32,515 nucleotides of DNA from Bacteroidales bacterium (GTDB lineage Bacteria; Bacteroidota; Bacteroidia; Bacteroidales; FEN-979), in assembly GCA_016783905.1 (NCBI GenBank), contig JADHVQ010000019.1, forward strand, positions 1-32,515, in the 5' to 3' direction. The notes beneath the pieces are model-generated. The model searched no databases and was not told the DNA's origin. It was given only the letters and a program-made list of their open reading frames with translations. Below, piece after piece: positions 16,829 to 24,619 of this stretch (position 1 is its first letter; every line of letters begins with the position of its first letter). The position numbers were made by a program, and so were the translations under genes.

Positions 16829-16975
16829 TTGCCCCTAAATCCCCTACTGTTTCTCTGCCCCATCCCCCATACCCCCTTCCCCAACACTTTACTACCCCAT
16901 CCCCCGGCCCCCTTCCCCAGCAAGGGAAGGGGGAGGTAAGCCTCTCCCTTGTTGGGGAGGGATTCAGGGTGGGGT
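16829..16975. repeat. C-rich/G-rich repeat with inverted arms upstream of lptG
   Basis: A run of CCCCATCCCCC and CCCCTTCCCCA-like units (from about 16857) leads into an inverted repeat. Arm 16912-16927 pairs with arm 16945-16960 (14 of 16 positions) around a GGGGGAGGTAAGCC centre, and the block ends in GATTCAGGGTGGGGT. It stops 8 bases short of the lptG promoter box. The flavour is that of dispersed intergenic repeats seen in several bacterial phyla; it encodes no convincing protein. Confidence 0.7.
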
Positions 16976-16983
16976 AAAATAAT

Positions 16984-16991
16984 TATCTTTG
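16984..16991 (+). promoter_or_regulatory. -7 promoter box of lptG
   Basis: TATCTTTG matches TAnnTTTG, 20 bases before the lptG ATG and just after the C/G-rich repeat. The same octamer serves hisS and the 24714 gene, each also directly behind a repeat array. Confidence 0.55.
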
Positions 16992-17011
16992 CATAGAATT
17001 CTGCAATATTC

Positions 17012-18448
17012 ATGAAAAAACTCGACTGGTTCATCCTCAAAACCTACCTGGGCCCCCTCGTTCTCACTTTCTTTATCGCCCTCTTTATCCTGCTGATGCA
17101 GTTTCTGTGGAAGTATGTCGACGACCTGGTAGGAAAGGGGCTGGAGTGGTACATCATCTTTAAACTGCTCTTCTACGCCTCCTCCACCTTCGTCCCCCTG
17201 GCCCTCCCTCTGGCCATCCTGCTCTCCTCCCTGATGATGTTCGGAAACCTGGGGGAGCATTACGAACTGGTCTCCATGAAAGCTGCCGGGATCTCCCTCC
17301 GCCGTATCATGCTGCCACTGGTAATTGTATCGTTTCTCATCAGCGGACTGGCGTTCTATTTTTCCAATGATATCCTTCCGAAAGCCAACCTTAAGTTCCT
17401 CTCCCTGCTCTACGATGTCAGGTCGAAAAAGCTGGCTTTCAACCTGAAGAACGGGGTGTTTTACGACGGCATCGAAGGGTATGTGATCCGGGTCGGAAAA
17501 AAGGAGAAAGATGGCAACACCATCCGCGATGTGATGATCTACGACCATACCAAGCATATGGGGAATGTCTCTGTAACCACTGCCAAATGGGGAAAGATGG
17601 AGCTGTCGCCGGATAAGAAGTACCTGATCTTCCTCCTCTACGATGGCATGAACTACGAGGAGCGGACCGACCTGCGCCGGCACGAGGTTACCCGGCCTTT
17701 CCAGCGAACGAAATTCAAAGAACAACACCAGCTCTTTGATCTTTCGGCATTCCAGCTTACACGTACTGACGAGGCCCTCTTCAAAAAGAACTACGAGATG
17801 CTGAACCTCCGGAACCTGATGGCCTCCATCGATTCCATGCACAATGAAGTGAAACGCCAGCGGGATATCTATCACAATTCGCTTCAGACCAATTACACCT
17901 TCTTCTGCCGGCTCGACTCTGTACTGACGGTCCCGGCCGATACCCTGCAGGCGTTCAACCCTGCCGTCCTGCTGAACTTTGATTGCAGCGACTGGTACTC
18001 GATCTTTCAGTCGGCCAAAGCCAACTCTTTGTCCATGAAAGAGAACATAGAGATGCATGAACGGAACCTCTACGGGAAATCGAAACTCCTCCACAAGCAC
18101 GAGATCGTGCTTCAGAAAAAGTTCACCTTCTCCATTGCCTGTTTTCTCCTCTTTTTCATCGGTGCCCCTCTGGGTGCCATCATACGGAAAGGGGGGCTGG
18201 GGATGCCGGCGGTGGTGGCCACCCTCTTTTTCGTGCTCTTCTGGATCGTCTCTTTCACCGGGGAGAAATATACCGCCGAAGGCGTATTGCCAGCCTGGCA
18301 GGGAATGTGGATCGCCCCTCTGCTGCTGCTTCCCATCGGCATCTTTCTGACCTATAAAGCAACCATCGATGCCTCGTTGCTCGATGTGGACGCGTGGCTC
18401 AGATTTTTCCAGAAACTGTTGAAGATCCCAACCAAACCGGCCTCATGA
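17012..18448 (+). CDS. lptG: LptF/LptG-type LPS export permease (YjgP/YjgQ family)
   Basis: 478 residues. Three membrane helices at the N-terminus (about 14-36, 58-78, 98-117), a long periplasmic beta-jellyroll region (about 120-365) and three at the C-terminus (about 373-393, 400-420, 429-449) give the LptF/G topology. GNLGEHYELVSMKAAGISLR is the cytoplasmic coupling segment that contacts the LptB ATPase, and IGAPLGAIIRKGGLGMPAVV is the second conserved motif. It extracts LPS from the inner membrane for transfer to LptA/C. LptF and LptG cannot be separated safely from sequence alone, so the symbol is tentative. The periplasmic part is longer than in enterobacteria, as is common in Bacteroidota. 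Its stop overlaps the start of the next glycosyltransferase (ATGA), tying LPS export to sugar transfer. Confidence 0.9.
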   Translation: MKKLDWFILKTYLGPLVLTFFIALFILLMQFLWKYVDDLVGKGLEWYIIFKLLFYASSTFVPLALPLAILLSSLMMFGNLGEHYELVSMKAAGISLRRIMLPLVIVSFLISGLAFYFSNDILPKANLKFLSLLYDVRSKKLAFNLKNGVFYDGIEGYVIRVGKKEKDGNTIRDVMIYDHTKHMGNVSVTTAKWGKMELSPDKKYLIFLLYDGMNYEERTDLRRHEVTRPFQRTKFKEQHQLFDLSAFQLTRTDEALFKKNYEMLNLRNLMASIDSMHNEVKRQRDIYHNSLQTNYTFFCRLDSVLTVPADTLQAFNPAVLLNFDCSDWYSIFQSAKANSLSMKENIEMHERNLYGKSKLLHKHEIVLQKKFTFSIACFLLFFIGAPLGAIIRKGGLGMPAVVATLFFVLFWIVSFTGEKYTAEGVLPAWQGMWIAPLLLLPIGIFLTYKATIDASLLDVDAWLRFFQKLLKIPTKPAS

Positions 18449-19671
18449 AGATCCTGGTGATTTGTAACAAATCCCCCTATCCTCCCCGCGAAGGAGGTCC
18501 CATCGCGATGAACATGATCGTGGAGGGACTGATCAGCGAAGAGCATCAGGTGAAAATACTGGCGGTCAACTCCTTTAAATATAATATAAGTGCTGATGAC
18601 ATCCCCGGCTCTTACCGGGAAAAAACAGGCATTGAATTAATCGATGTCGATCTTCGGATCAAACCGGTTGCAGCCTTTTTGAATCTCTTCACGGGCCGCT
18701 CCTATCACGTGGAACGCTTCATCTCCACCGGCTTCCGGAAGCGGTTGATCGAAGTCCTCCGTTCAGACCGGTATGATATCGTACAGATGGAGACCATCTT
18801 TGTGGCGCCTTACCTCGCTGCAGTGAGAGCCCACTCGGAAGCGAAGGTGGTGCTACGGGCCCATAACATCGAACACCTGATCTGGTGGCGTGTGGCAGAA
18901 ACCACTCAAAATCCACTGAAGCGCCTCTACATCCGCCACCTGGCAACCACGTTGAAACGATACGAACTGGCTATGATTCAGCAGTTTGATGGAGTGGCTG
19001 CGATTACCGAGAAAGACGCAGACTATTTCAGGCAGTTGGCAAAAAAAAGTCCTTCGTCCCTCGTTCCTCGTCCTTCGTCCATCATCTCCATTCCCTTCGG
19101 CATCGACCTCGATAACTTCCCTCTTCCCGTTGCTTCTCCCGATCCAGTTTCGCTCTTCACCATCGGAGCGATGAACTGGATCCCCAACGCGGAAGGGGTC
19201 AAGTGGTTCCTGCAGCATGTATGGCCAGAGGTGCATAAGGAGTTTCCCTCCCTGAAATACTACCTTGCAGGAAGGGAGATGCCCGACTGGATGATGCGGA
19301 CGGCGTTTCCGAACGTAGAGGTGCTCGGGGAGGTGCCGGATGCACGGGAATTCATCGACGCTCATGGGATCATGATCGTTCCATTGCTTTCAGGTAGCGG
19401 GATCCGGATCAAGATCATCGAAGGGATGGCTGCCGGGAAACCGGTCCTCTCCACCCTGATCGGAGCTGAAGGAATCGATTGTACCCACGGGAAAAATATC
19501 CTCATCGCCAATGCCCCCTGCGAATTCATCGATATGATCTCCCTCTGCATCAACGATATGGACCGTTGCATGAAGGTAGGCGAAGAGGCCAGAAAACTGA
19601 TTGAGAGCACCTATGACCGGCGTCTGATCATCCGGAAGCTGATCACATTTTATAAAGAACTGGCCGGGTAA
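18445..19671 (+). CDS. Family-4-type (GT-B) glycosyltransferase
   Basis: 408 residues from the ATG that overlaps the lptG stop (ATGA); the frame opens 17 codons earlier, but family similarity begins at MKILVICNKSPYPPREGGPI, the usual N-terminal strand and glycine loop. The C-terminal nucleotide-sugar domain has FTIGAMNWIPNAEGVKWFL, EVLGEVPDAREFI and the E-x7-E-like GSGIRIKIIEGMAAGKPVLS. It should transfer a sugar in envelope polysaccharide synthesis at the cytoplasmic face; donor and acceptor are unknown. In the interdomain linker, residues 202-212 ([11 protein letters not shown]) are encoded by a CCTTCGT/CCCTCGT 7-base repeat immediately before IPFGID. The same heptapeptide LVPRPSS occurs inside HisRS, encoded by the same repeat family in the same frame. 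Confidence 0.87.
   Translation: MKILVICNKSPYPPREGGPIAMNMIVEGLISEEHQVKILAVNSFKYNISADDIPGSYREKTGIELIDVDLRIKPVAAFLNLFTGRSYHVERFISTGFRKRLIEVLRSDRYDIVQMETIFVAPYLAAVRAHSEAKVVLRAHNIEHLIWWRVAETTQNPLKRLYIRHLATTLKRYELAMIQQFDGVAAITEKDADYFRQLAKKSPSSLVPRPSSIISIPFGIDLDNFPLPVASPDPVSLFTIGAMNWIPNAEGVKWFLQHVWPEVHKEFPSLKYYLAGREMPDWMMRTAFPNVEVLGEVPDAREFIDAHGIMIVPLLSGSGIRIKIIEGMAAGKPVLSTLIGAEGIDCTHGKNILIANAPCEFIDMISLCINDMDRCMKVGEEARKLIESTYDRRLIIRKLITFYKELAG
19049..19080 (+). repeat. 7-base repeat inserted in frame in the glycosyltransferase gene
   Basis: The units read CCTTCGT, CCCTCGT, TCCTCGT, CCTTCGT. They encode [11 protein letters not shown] with no frame break. The same unit family is at 21846-21876 within hisS. 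Confidence 0.8.
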
Positions 19672-19683
19672 TCCACTTTTTTT

Positions 19684-19691
19684 TATTTTTG
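19684..19691 (+). promoter_or_regulatory. -7 promoter box of the second glycosyltransferase
   Basis: TATTTTTG, a TAnnTTTG match, 19 bases before the ATG at 19711 in a 39-base gap. Confidence 0.45.
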
Positions 19692-19710
19692 TCCGGTTGA
19701 AGCCATCCGC

Positions 19711-20874
19711 ATGAAGTTATTTTTTCTTTTAGCACGAGTTCCATACCCTACCGAGAAAGGCGATAAGCTGCGGGCATTTCACCAGATCACCCACCTTGCG
19801 AAACACCATGAGATCATCATCTGCGCCCTCAACGAGGGAGTGTTACACGAAGATGCCGTTCCGGTACTGAGTAAATACGCCAGCGCCATACACATCATCC
19901 CGATCTCCAAATCGACCATCATCAGCAACATTGCACAGGCGCTCTTCACCGGGAAACCACTCCAGGTGGGATATTATTATAACAAGTCCACAAAAAAGAT
20001 CATCCATGCGCTGATCAAGAAATACAAACCTGACCATATCTTTTGTCAGCTGATACGCATGGCTGAATATGTAAAAGAGCTTCCGGTTCCCAAAACCCTC
20101 GATTACCAGGATGTCTTTTCAAAAGGGGTAGAACGGAGATTGGCGAGCTCATCGCTCTTCCTCCGTCCATTCCTGAAACTGGAGTACCAGCGGATGCTCG
20201 ACTCGGAACGGAAGGCCTTCGACCTGTTCGACAACAAGATCATCATCTCCTACCCCGACCGCGATCTCATCCCTCATCCGGAAAAGGAAAAGATCGTGGT
20301 GGTGGCCAACGGGGTCGACACCTCCTTTTTTCACCCGCTTGAGCGCGACAAGGAGTATGACCTGGTCTTCACCGGCAACATGAGCTATCCGCCAAACGTG
20401 CATAGCTGCGAATTCCTGGTGAACAAGATTATTCCGCGGGTGCTGGAGAAGAAACCCGATCTCAACGTGCTCATCGCAGGCGCCAACCCCACCATGCGGG
20501 TCATGGTGCTGCGCTCCCCCCAGATAGAGGTCAGCGGTTGGGTTCCCGACATCCGGGAAGCCTATGCCCGGGCGAAGATCTTCATCGCCCCCATGCAGCT
20601 TGGTACCGGATTACAGAATAAACTCCTGGAAGCGATGGCCATGAAGATTCCCTGTATCACCTCTCCCCTGGCCAACGAAGCACTCACGGCCAGAGTCGGG
20701 GAAGAGATCCTGGTAGGCGAAACCCCGCAAGATTACGCAGATCACATCATCGAATTGCTGGATAATGAAAAATTAGCTGCTGGCATTGCCGAACAAGGCT
20801 ATCAGTTCGTCCTGAAGAACTACTCCTGGGAAGCTGAAACAGACAAGATAGAGGCGCTGATCTCTGGGAAATAG
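19711..20874 (+). CDS. Glycosyltransferase, GT4-like sugar transferase
   Basis: 387 residues. The start MKLFFLLARVPYPTEKGDKL with RAFHQITHLAKHHEI is typical of the sugar transferases associated with exopolysaccharide systems (stp1-like, TIGR03087 flavour). The donor-binding half has LVFTGNMSYPPNVHSCEFLV, EVSGWVPDIREAYARAKIFI and the E-x7-E region GTGLQNKLLEAMAMKIPCIT. A GT-B fold acting on a lipid-linked or LPS acceptor is expected; the sugar is unknown. No repeat-derived insertion is seen, unlike its neighbour. The WbuC-like gene follows 14 bases after its stop, so the two are probably one transcript starting at the box at 19684. Confidence 0.87.
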   Translation: MKLFFLLARVPYPTEKGDKLRAFHQITHLAKHHEIIICALNEGVLHEDAVPVLSKYASAIHIIPISKSTIISNIAQALFTGKPLQVGYYYNKSTKKIIHALIKKYKPDHIFCQLIRMAEYVKELPVPKTLDYQDVFSKGVERRLASSSLFLRPFLKLEYQRMLDSERKAFDLFDNKIIISYPDRDLIPHPEKEKIVVVANGVDTSFFHPLERDKEYDLVFTGNMSYPPNVHSCEFLVNKIIPRVLEKKPDLNVLIAGANPTMRVMVLRSPQIEVSGWVPDIREAYARAKIFIAPMQLGTGLQNKLLEAMAMKIPCITSPLANEALTARVGEEILVGETPQDYADHIIELLDNEKLAAGIAEQGYQFVLKNYSWEAETDKIEALISGK

Positions 20875-20888
20875 TGTTTGAAGTCATT

Positions 20889-21368
20889 ATGATCAAAATA
20901 GATAGTACCCTCCTGGATCACGTCAGCCAGCTCGCCAAAGAGTCTCCCCGCAGGCGGAAAAACTACAATTTCCACAAAACATACGCTGACACCCTTCAGC
21001 GGCTGCTAAACGCTATTGAACCCTATAGCTACATTCAGCCTCACAAGCACGAGAATCCTGATAAACGGGAAATCTTCACCGTGCTTCGCGGGCGGTTGCT
21101 TGTAGTGGAATTTGACAACCAGGGAACGATCGCCGAACACATGATCATCGATCCGCGGGAAGGCACCTGTGGCGCCGAGATCCCGGAACGGATCTATCAC
21201 GCCATCTACGCACTGGAACCGGGAACCATTGTTTATGAAGTCAAAGACGGACCCTACAGCCCTATCGACGACAAAAACTTTGCTTCCTGGGCACCGAAGG
21301 AGGGAGAGGATGGGACAAAGGAATACATTGACAGGGTGTTTAACTGCTTAGGAATACCGTTGCCCTGA
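20889..21368 (+). CDS. WbuC-type cupin-fold metalloprotein
   Basis: 159 residues from the ATG. The N-terminal segment MIKIDSTLLDHVSQLAKESP, followed by RRRKNYNFHKTYAD, and the cupin metal site PHKHENPDKREIFTVLRGRL (two His and one Glu visible) fit the WbuC family, found in O-antigen and other surface-polysaccharide clusters. The second cupin motif is around IPERIYHAIYALEPGT, where a further His ligand is present. The biochemical activity of WbuC proteins is not established as far as I know; a sugar-modifying role is inferred from context. A GTG five codons upstream is in frame, but family similarity starts at the ATG. The gene sits behind two glycosyltransferases and ends 5 bases before a repeat array. 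Confidence 0.83.
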   Translation: MIKIDSTLLDHVSQLAKESPRRRKNYNFHKTYADTLQRLLNAIEPYSYIQPHKHENPDKREIFTVLRGRLLVVEFDNQGTIAEHMIIDPREGTCGAEIPERIYHAIYALEPGTIVYEVKDGPYSPIDDKNFASWAPKEGEDGTKEYIDRVFNCLGIPLP

Positions 21369-21373
21369 AATCT

Positions 21374-21483
21374 GTGGTGCAGTGATGCCGTGGTGCCGTG
21401 GTGAGGTGGTGAGATGGTGAAAGTAGTGGAAGTAGTGAAATAATCCATGGCAATCCATGTGCAATCCATGGCAATTTATGGCA
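21374..21483. repeat. Composite 8-base and 10-base tandem repeat upstream of hisS
   Basis: The first part (21374-21440) is GTGGTGCC-like 8-base units (GTGGTGCA, GTGATGCC, GTGGTGCC, GTGGTGAG and variants). The second (21443-21483) is four ATCCATGGCA-like 10- to 11-base units. It begins 5 bases after the WbuC stop and ends 8 bases before the hisS promoter box. The junction GTGAAATAATCCATGGCAAT is identical at 24647-24666. Confidence 0.85.
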
Positions 21484-21491
21484 ATAACTAC

Positions 21492-21499
21492 TATCTTTG
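21492..21499 (+). promoter_or_regulatory. -7 promoter box of hisS
   Basis: TATCTTTG, a TAnnTTTG match, 15 bases before the hisS ATG and just behind the repeat array. No -33 TTTG is evident because the repeats occupy that position. Confidence 0.5.
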
Positions 21500-21514
21500 C
21501 CCAAAATAGTTTGA

Positions 21515-22981
21515 ATGGCCAACCAGAAGCCTTCAATACCCAAAGGAACCAGGGATTTCCTCCCGGAAGAGATGGTGCGGAGAAATTACATTTTCGATAC
21601 CATCCGTGCCGTTTTTGAGTTGTACGGCTACCAGCCGGTTGAAACCCCGGCGATGGAGAACCTTACCACGTTGCTGGGAAAATACGGAGAAGAGGGAGAC
21701 AAGCTGCTCTTTCGAATCCTCAACTCGGGAGACTACCTGAAAGGAGTCACCGAGTCAACAAGTCAACAAGTCACCGGTCACCAGTCACCAATCGCCAGTT
21801 CACCACAGCACCACAGCACCACAGCACCACGGCACCACGGCACTCCATCCCTCGTCCCTCGTCCCTCGTCCTTCGATCTCTCCCGGTTCACCCAGCAGAT
21901 CTCCGAAAAAGGCCTCCGCTACGACCTTACCGTTCCCCTGGCCCGCTTCGTGGTACAGCATCAGCACAAGCTGACATTCCCCTTCAAGCGATACCAGATC
22001 CAGCCTGTCTGGCGTGCCGACCGCCCGCAAAAAGGGAGGTACCGTGAATTTTTTCAGTGCGATGTGGACGTGATCGGGAGCGATTCCCTCCTCTATGAAG
22101 TGGAGATGATCCAGATCATCGATGAGATCTTTACCCGGTTGAATCTCCCCGTGGTAATCCGGGTGAACAACCGGAAGATCTTGGCCGGTATTGCCGAAGC
22201 GATCGGGGTATCCGAAAAGCTGACTGACATCACCACGGCTATTGACAAATTCGATAAGATCGGGTTGGATAAGGTCAATGAAGAGTTATCGGAACGAGGC
22301 CTCTCCGCCGAATCGATTGAACGGCTGCAATCCGTCCTCACACTGGAAGGGAAGATCAAGGAGAAGAAAGGGTTCCTGGAGCAGCTTCTGACCGGGTCAG
22401 AAACCGGTATACAGGGGCTTGAGGAGCTGTGCCACGTGCTGAAATACCTGAAAAGCCTTGACGTCAGGAACAAATTCGAGTTTGATGTGCGGTTGGCCCG
22501 CGGACTCACTTACTATACCGGGATCATCATTGAAGTGATGGCCAGGGACATCTCCATCGGCAGTCTCTGCGGGGGCGGCCGGTACGATGACCTGACGGGG
22601 ATCTTTGGCGTGCCGGGTCTTTTCGCTACCGGAGTCTCCTTTGGTGCCGACCGGATTTACGATGTGCTGCTGAAACAGAAACTCTTCCCGGATGCCATTC
22701 AGTCGACTACCCGGTTGCTTTTTGTGAATTTCGGTGACGAAGAGGAGCGTTTCAGCATGAAATTACTGGGTGAGGTCAGGAAAGCCGGGATCCCGGCCGA
22801 GATCTACCCGGAGGCCGTCAAGCTGAAGAAACAGCTCGATTATGCCAACCGCAAGGAGGTCCCGTTTGTGGCCCTGGCCGGGAAAGAGGAGATCCTCTCC
22901 GGGAAGGTTACCCTGAAGAATATGAAAACCGGCGAACAGCGATCTGTTCCCGCCAACAGGTTAATTGAATATATCCAATGA
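21515..22981 (+). CDS. hisS: Histidyl-tRNA synthetase with repeat-derived insertion
   Basis: 488 residues, longer than typical bacterial HisRS. It charges tRNA-His in the cytosol. The class II core is intact: [15 protein letters not shown], the motif 2 region [20 protein letters not shown], the histidine-A signatures [10 protein letters not shown] and [13 protein letters not shown], and a C-terminal anticodon domain ending [13 protein letters not shown]. Between NSGDYLKGV and [17 protein letters not shown], where relatives have a short segment, residues about 80-121 are Ser/His/Pro/Thr-rich ([30 protein letters not shown]) and are encoded by a chain of short-period repeats. The insertion precedes the GLRYDLTVP strand of the catalytic domain and keeps the frame, so the protein is presumably functional with a disordered loop. 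Repeat arrays also flank the gene on both sides. Confidence 0.95.
   Translation: MANQKPSIPKGTRDFLPEEMVRRNYIFDTIRAVFELYGYQPVETPAMENLTTLLGKYGEEGDKLLFRILNSGDYLKGVTESTSQQVTGHQSPIASSPQHHSTTAPRHHGTPSLVPRPSSFDLSRFTQQISEKGLRYDLTVPLARFVVQHQHKLTFPFKRYQIQPVWRADRPQKGRYREFFQCDVDVIGSDSLLYEVEMIQIIDEIFTRLNLPVVIRVNNRKILAGIAEAIGVSEKLTDITTAIDKFDKIGLDKVNEELSERGLSAESIERLQSVLTLEGKIKEKKGFLEQLLTGSETGIQGLEELCHVLKYLKSLDVRNKFEFDVRLARGLTYYTGIIIEVMARDISIGSLCGGGRYDDLTGIFGVPGLFATGVSFGADRIYDVLLKQKLFPDAIQSTTRLLFVNFGDEEERFSMKLLGEVRKAGIPAEIYPEAVKLKKQLDYANRKEVPFVALAGKEEILSGKVTLKNMKTGEQRSVPANRLIEYIQ
21753..21876 (+). repeat. Multi-family short-period repeat inserted in frame in hisS
   Basis: Four unit families are strung together. 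They are AGTCAACA (two copies), CACCAGT/CACCAAT-like units, CAGCACCA/CGGCACCA 8-base units (about five copies) and CCCTCGT 7-base units (about four). The stretch adds about 41 low-complexity codons with no stop. Confidence 0.9.
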
Positions 22982-23071
22982 CATGGATTGCCATGGATTG
23001 CCATGGATTGCCATGGATTGCACATGAATTGCCATATTTCGTATTTCGTATGACTGTATGACCTAATGACC
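22982..23071. repeat. 10-base and 7-base tandem repeat downstream of hisS
   Basis: Four exact CATGGATTGC units (22982-23021) start on the base after the hisS stop. A degenerate unit, TTTCGTA units and TGACCTA-like units follow, reaching within 20 bases of the ammonia-lyase start. CATGGATTGC is the reverse complement of the GCAATCCATG unit upstream of hisS, so the two arrays are inverted relative to each other. Confidence 0.88.
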
Positions 23072-23090
23072 AATCAATAACTTTTTCCCC

Positions 23091-24614
23091 ATGACCTATA
23101 TAATTTCCGGCTCAGGCCTCACTATCGAAGATGTAGTAAATGTAGCCCGCCACAACCAGACCGTAGAATTACACCCTGATGCCATGGATCGAATCCGTAA
23201 ATGTCGTGCGATGCTTGAAAAGAAGATCGAAGCCCGTGAGATCATGTATGGTGTCAATACCGGGATCGGAGAGTTTTCCGAGATAGTGCTCAATGACGAA
23301 CAGGTAAAAGATTTTCAGAAGTACCTGATATACAACCATGCCGCGGGGATCGGGGATCCCATGCCCCTGGAGTGGGTGCGGGGAGCCATGCTTGGCCGGA
23401 TCAATGTACATGCCCACGGAAATTCAGGGTGCAGACTGGAGATTACCCAGACCTTAGTGGATATGCTCAATAAAGGGGTCACTCCCTATGTATGCCAGAA
23501 AGGATCAGTAGGCGCCTGTGGCGACCTGGCTCCCATGTCCCAGATTGCCCTGCTGATGATGGGCGAGGGACATGCCTACTACAAGGGTGAATTCCTGGAC
23601 GGGAAGGAGGCCCTCGACCGTGCCGGTATTCCTGTTCCAGGATTGAAAGCCCGCGACGGCCTGGCAACGATCAACGGGTCGAATGTGCTGACGGCCATGA
23701 GTGCGATTTTCCTTTACGACGCTAATAAATGGCTGAAACAGGCGGAGATCGCTGCATCCATGTCGCTGGAGGCCTTGAAGGCCAACATGCGGCCATACAA
23801 CCCGAAACTACATGAGGTTCGCGGATTCAAAGGAGCTGTCAGGAGCGCGGCTGCCATCGTGAAATGTGTGAAGGGTGGCGACCTCTATGAAGGAACGGTC
23901 AAGTGCAAAGTCCAGGATGCCTACTCCATGCGCTCCACCCCGCAGGTGATCGGAGCTGCCCATGATGCCATGGCCTATGCCCGCTCCCAGGTAGAGATTG
24001 AGCTGAACGGGGTGGGCGACAATCCCGTCTTCTTCCCCGAAGAGAACCTGCAACTTTCGGGAGCTAATTTCCAGGGATCACCGGTATCTGTCCCTATGGA
24101 TATGGCCGGCATAGTGATCACCATGGTGAGCGTCATGTCAGAACGGAGAATGAACAGGTTGAATAACCCTGCACTCAGTGTAGGTCTGCCTGCTTTCCTG
24201 ACCAAAGGCGCCGGCATGTTCAGCGGCCTGATGCTGAGCCAGTATACCGCCGCTATGCAGATCGTCGAGCAACGGATCCTCTCCATGCCTGCCTCTATCC
24301 AGTCGATTCCGGCAGCGGCCGACCAGGAGGATTTTGTCTCCATGGGGATGAATACCGCACTGAAAAACTTTCAGATCCTGGATAACGCCTATGGGATACT
24401 GGGAATCGAGTTCATGGCTGCCGCCCAGGCCCTTGATTTCAGGGAATACAGTTTCGGCACCGGAACCACCAAAGCCAAAGAGGTGGTAAGAAGACATGTG
24501 GAGTTCCTCGACATCGACCGCCCCCTGTACCCCGACCACAACAAGATGAAAGAGCTGGTGAAGTCGTGCGAGATCCTCGACGAGGTGGAGGCGCTGGTGG
24601 GAAGTCTGGGGTAA
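23091..24614 (+). CDS. MIO-type histidine/aromatic amino acid ammonia-lyase (Ala-Cys-Gly variant)
   Basis: 507 residues, the length of bacterial histidine ammonia-lyase. These enzymes remove ammonia from His (to urocanate), Phe or Tyr, or act as 2,3-aminomutases, using the autocatalytic MIO cofactor. Positions equivalent to Pseudomonas HAL are present: Y53 in MYGVNTGIGE, H83 in YNHAAGIG, N195 in ATINGSN, Q275/Y278/R281 in VQDAYSMRSTPQ, and Glu in DQEDFVSMG. The MIO precursor region is GSVGACGDLAP: Ala142-Cys143-Gly144 where the family has Ala-Ser-Gly. H83 and the QED glutamate favour histidine, but Phe after QED and NFQGSPVSVP instead of the usual NFH block are atypical, so the substrate stays open. 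No hutU, hutI or hutF lies nearby. Repeat arrays flank it on both sides. Confidence 0.82.
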   Translation: MTYIISGSGLTIEDVVNVARHNQTVELHPDAMDRIRKCRAMLEKKIEAREIMYGVNTGIGEFSEIVLNDEQVKDFQKYLIYNHAAGIGDPMPLEWVRGAMLGRINVHAHGNSGCRLEITQTLVDMLNKGVTPYVCQKGSVGACGDLAPMSQIALLMMGEGHAYYKGEFLDGKEALDRAGIPVPGLKARDGLATINGSNVLTAMSAIFLYDANKWLKQAEIAASMSLEALKANMRPYNPKLHEVRGFKGAVRSAAAIVKCVKGGDLYEGTVKCKVQDAYSMRSTPQVIGAAHDAMAYARSQVEIELNGVGDNPVFFPEENLQLSGANFQGSPVSVPMDMAGIVITMVSVMSERRMNRLNNPALSVGLPAFLTKGAGMFSGLMLSQYTAAMQIVEQRILSMPASIQSIPAAADQEDFVSMGMNTALKNFQILDNAYGILGIEFMAAAQALDFREYSFGTGTTKAKEVVRRHVEFLDIDRPLYPDHNKMKELVKSCEILDEVEALVGSLG

Positions 24615-24619
24615 AATCC

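Noticed and set aside
16738-17040. A 100-codon minus-strand frame across the C/G-rich repeat upstream of lptG
   Set aside because: Its middle is the translation of the inverted repeat (Gly/Lys/Leu-rich) and its start overlaps lptG. It contains the promoter of a real gene and shows no family features.
16964-18100. A 378-codon open frame on the minus strand opposite lptG
   Set aside because: It lies entirely antisense to a well-recognised LPS permease. Its composition (Val/Gln/His/Glu-rich, no domain or signal) is that expected from reading a coding strand backwards.
20874-20888. GTG start of the WbuC-like gene overlapping the glycosyltransferase stop
   Set aside because: The ATG five codons later matches the family N-terminus, so the GTG extension is not needed.
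22982-23071. The regular CATGGATTGC units as a possible CRISPR array
   Set aside because: Units are 10 bases long, directly abutting, without unique spacers, and no cas gene is present.
21515-24614. hisS and the histidine-type ammonia-lyase as a functional histidine operon
   Set aside because: A repeat array separates the genes, no other hut gene is near, and the lyase substrate is uncertain. The adjacency is more likely chance.
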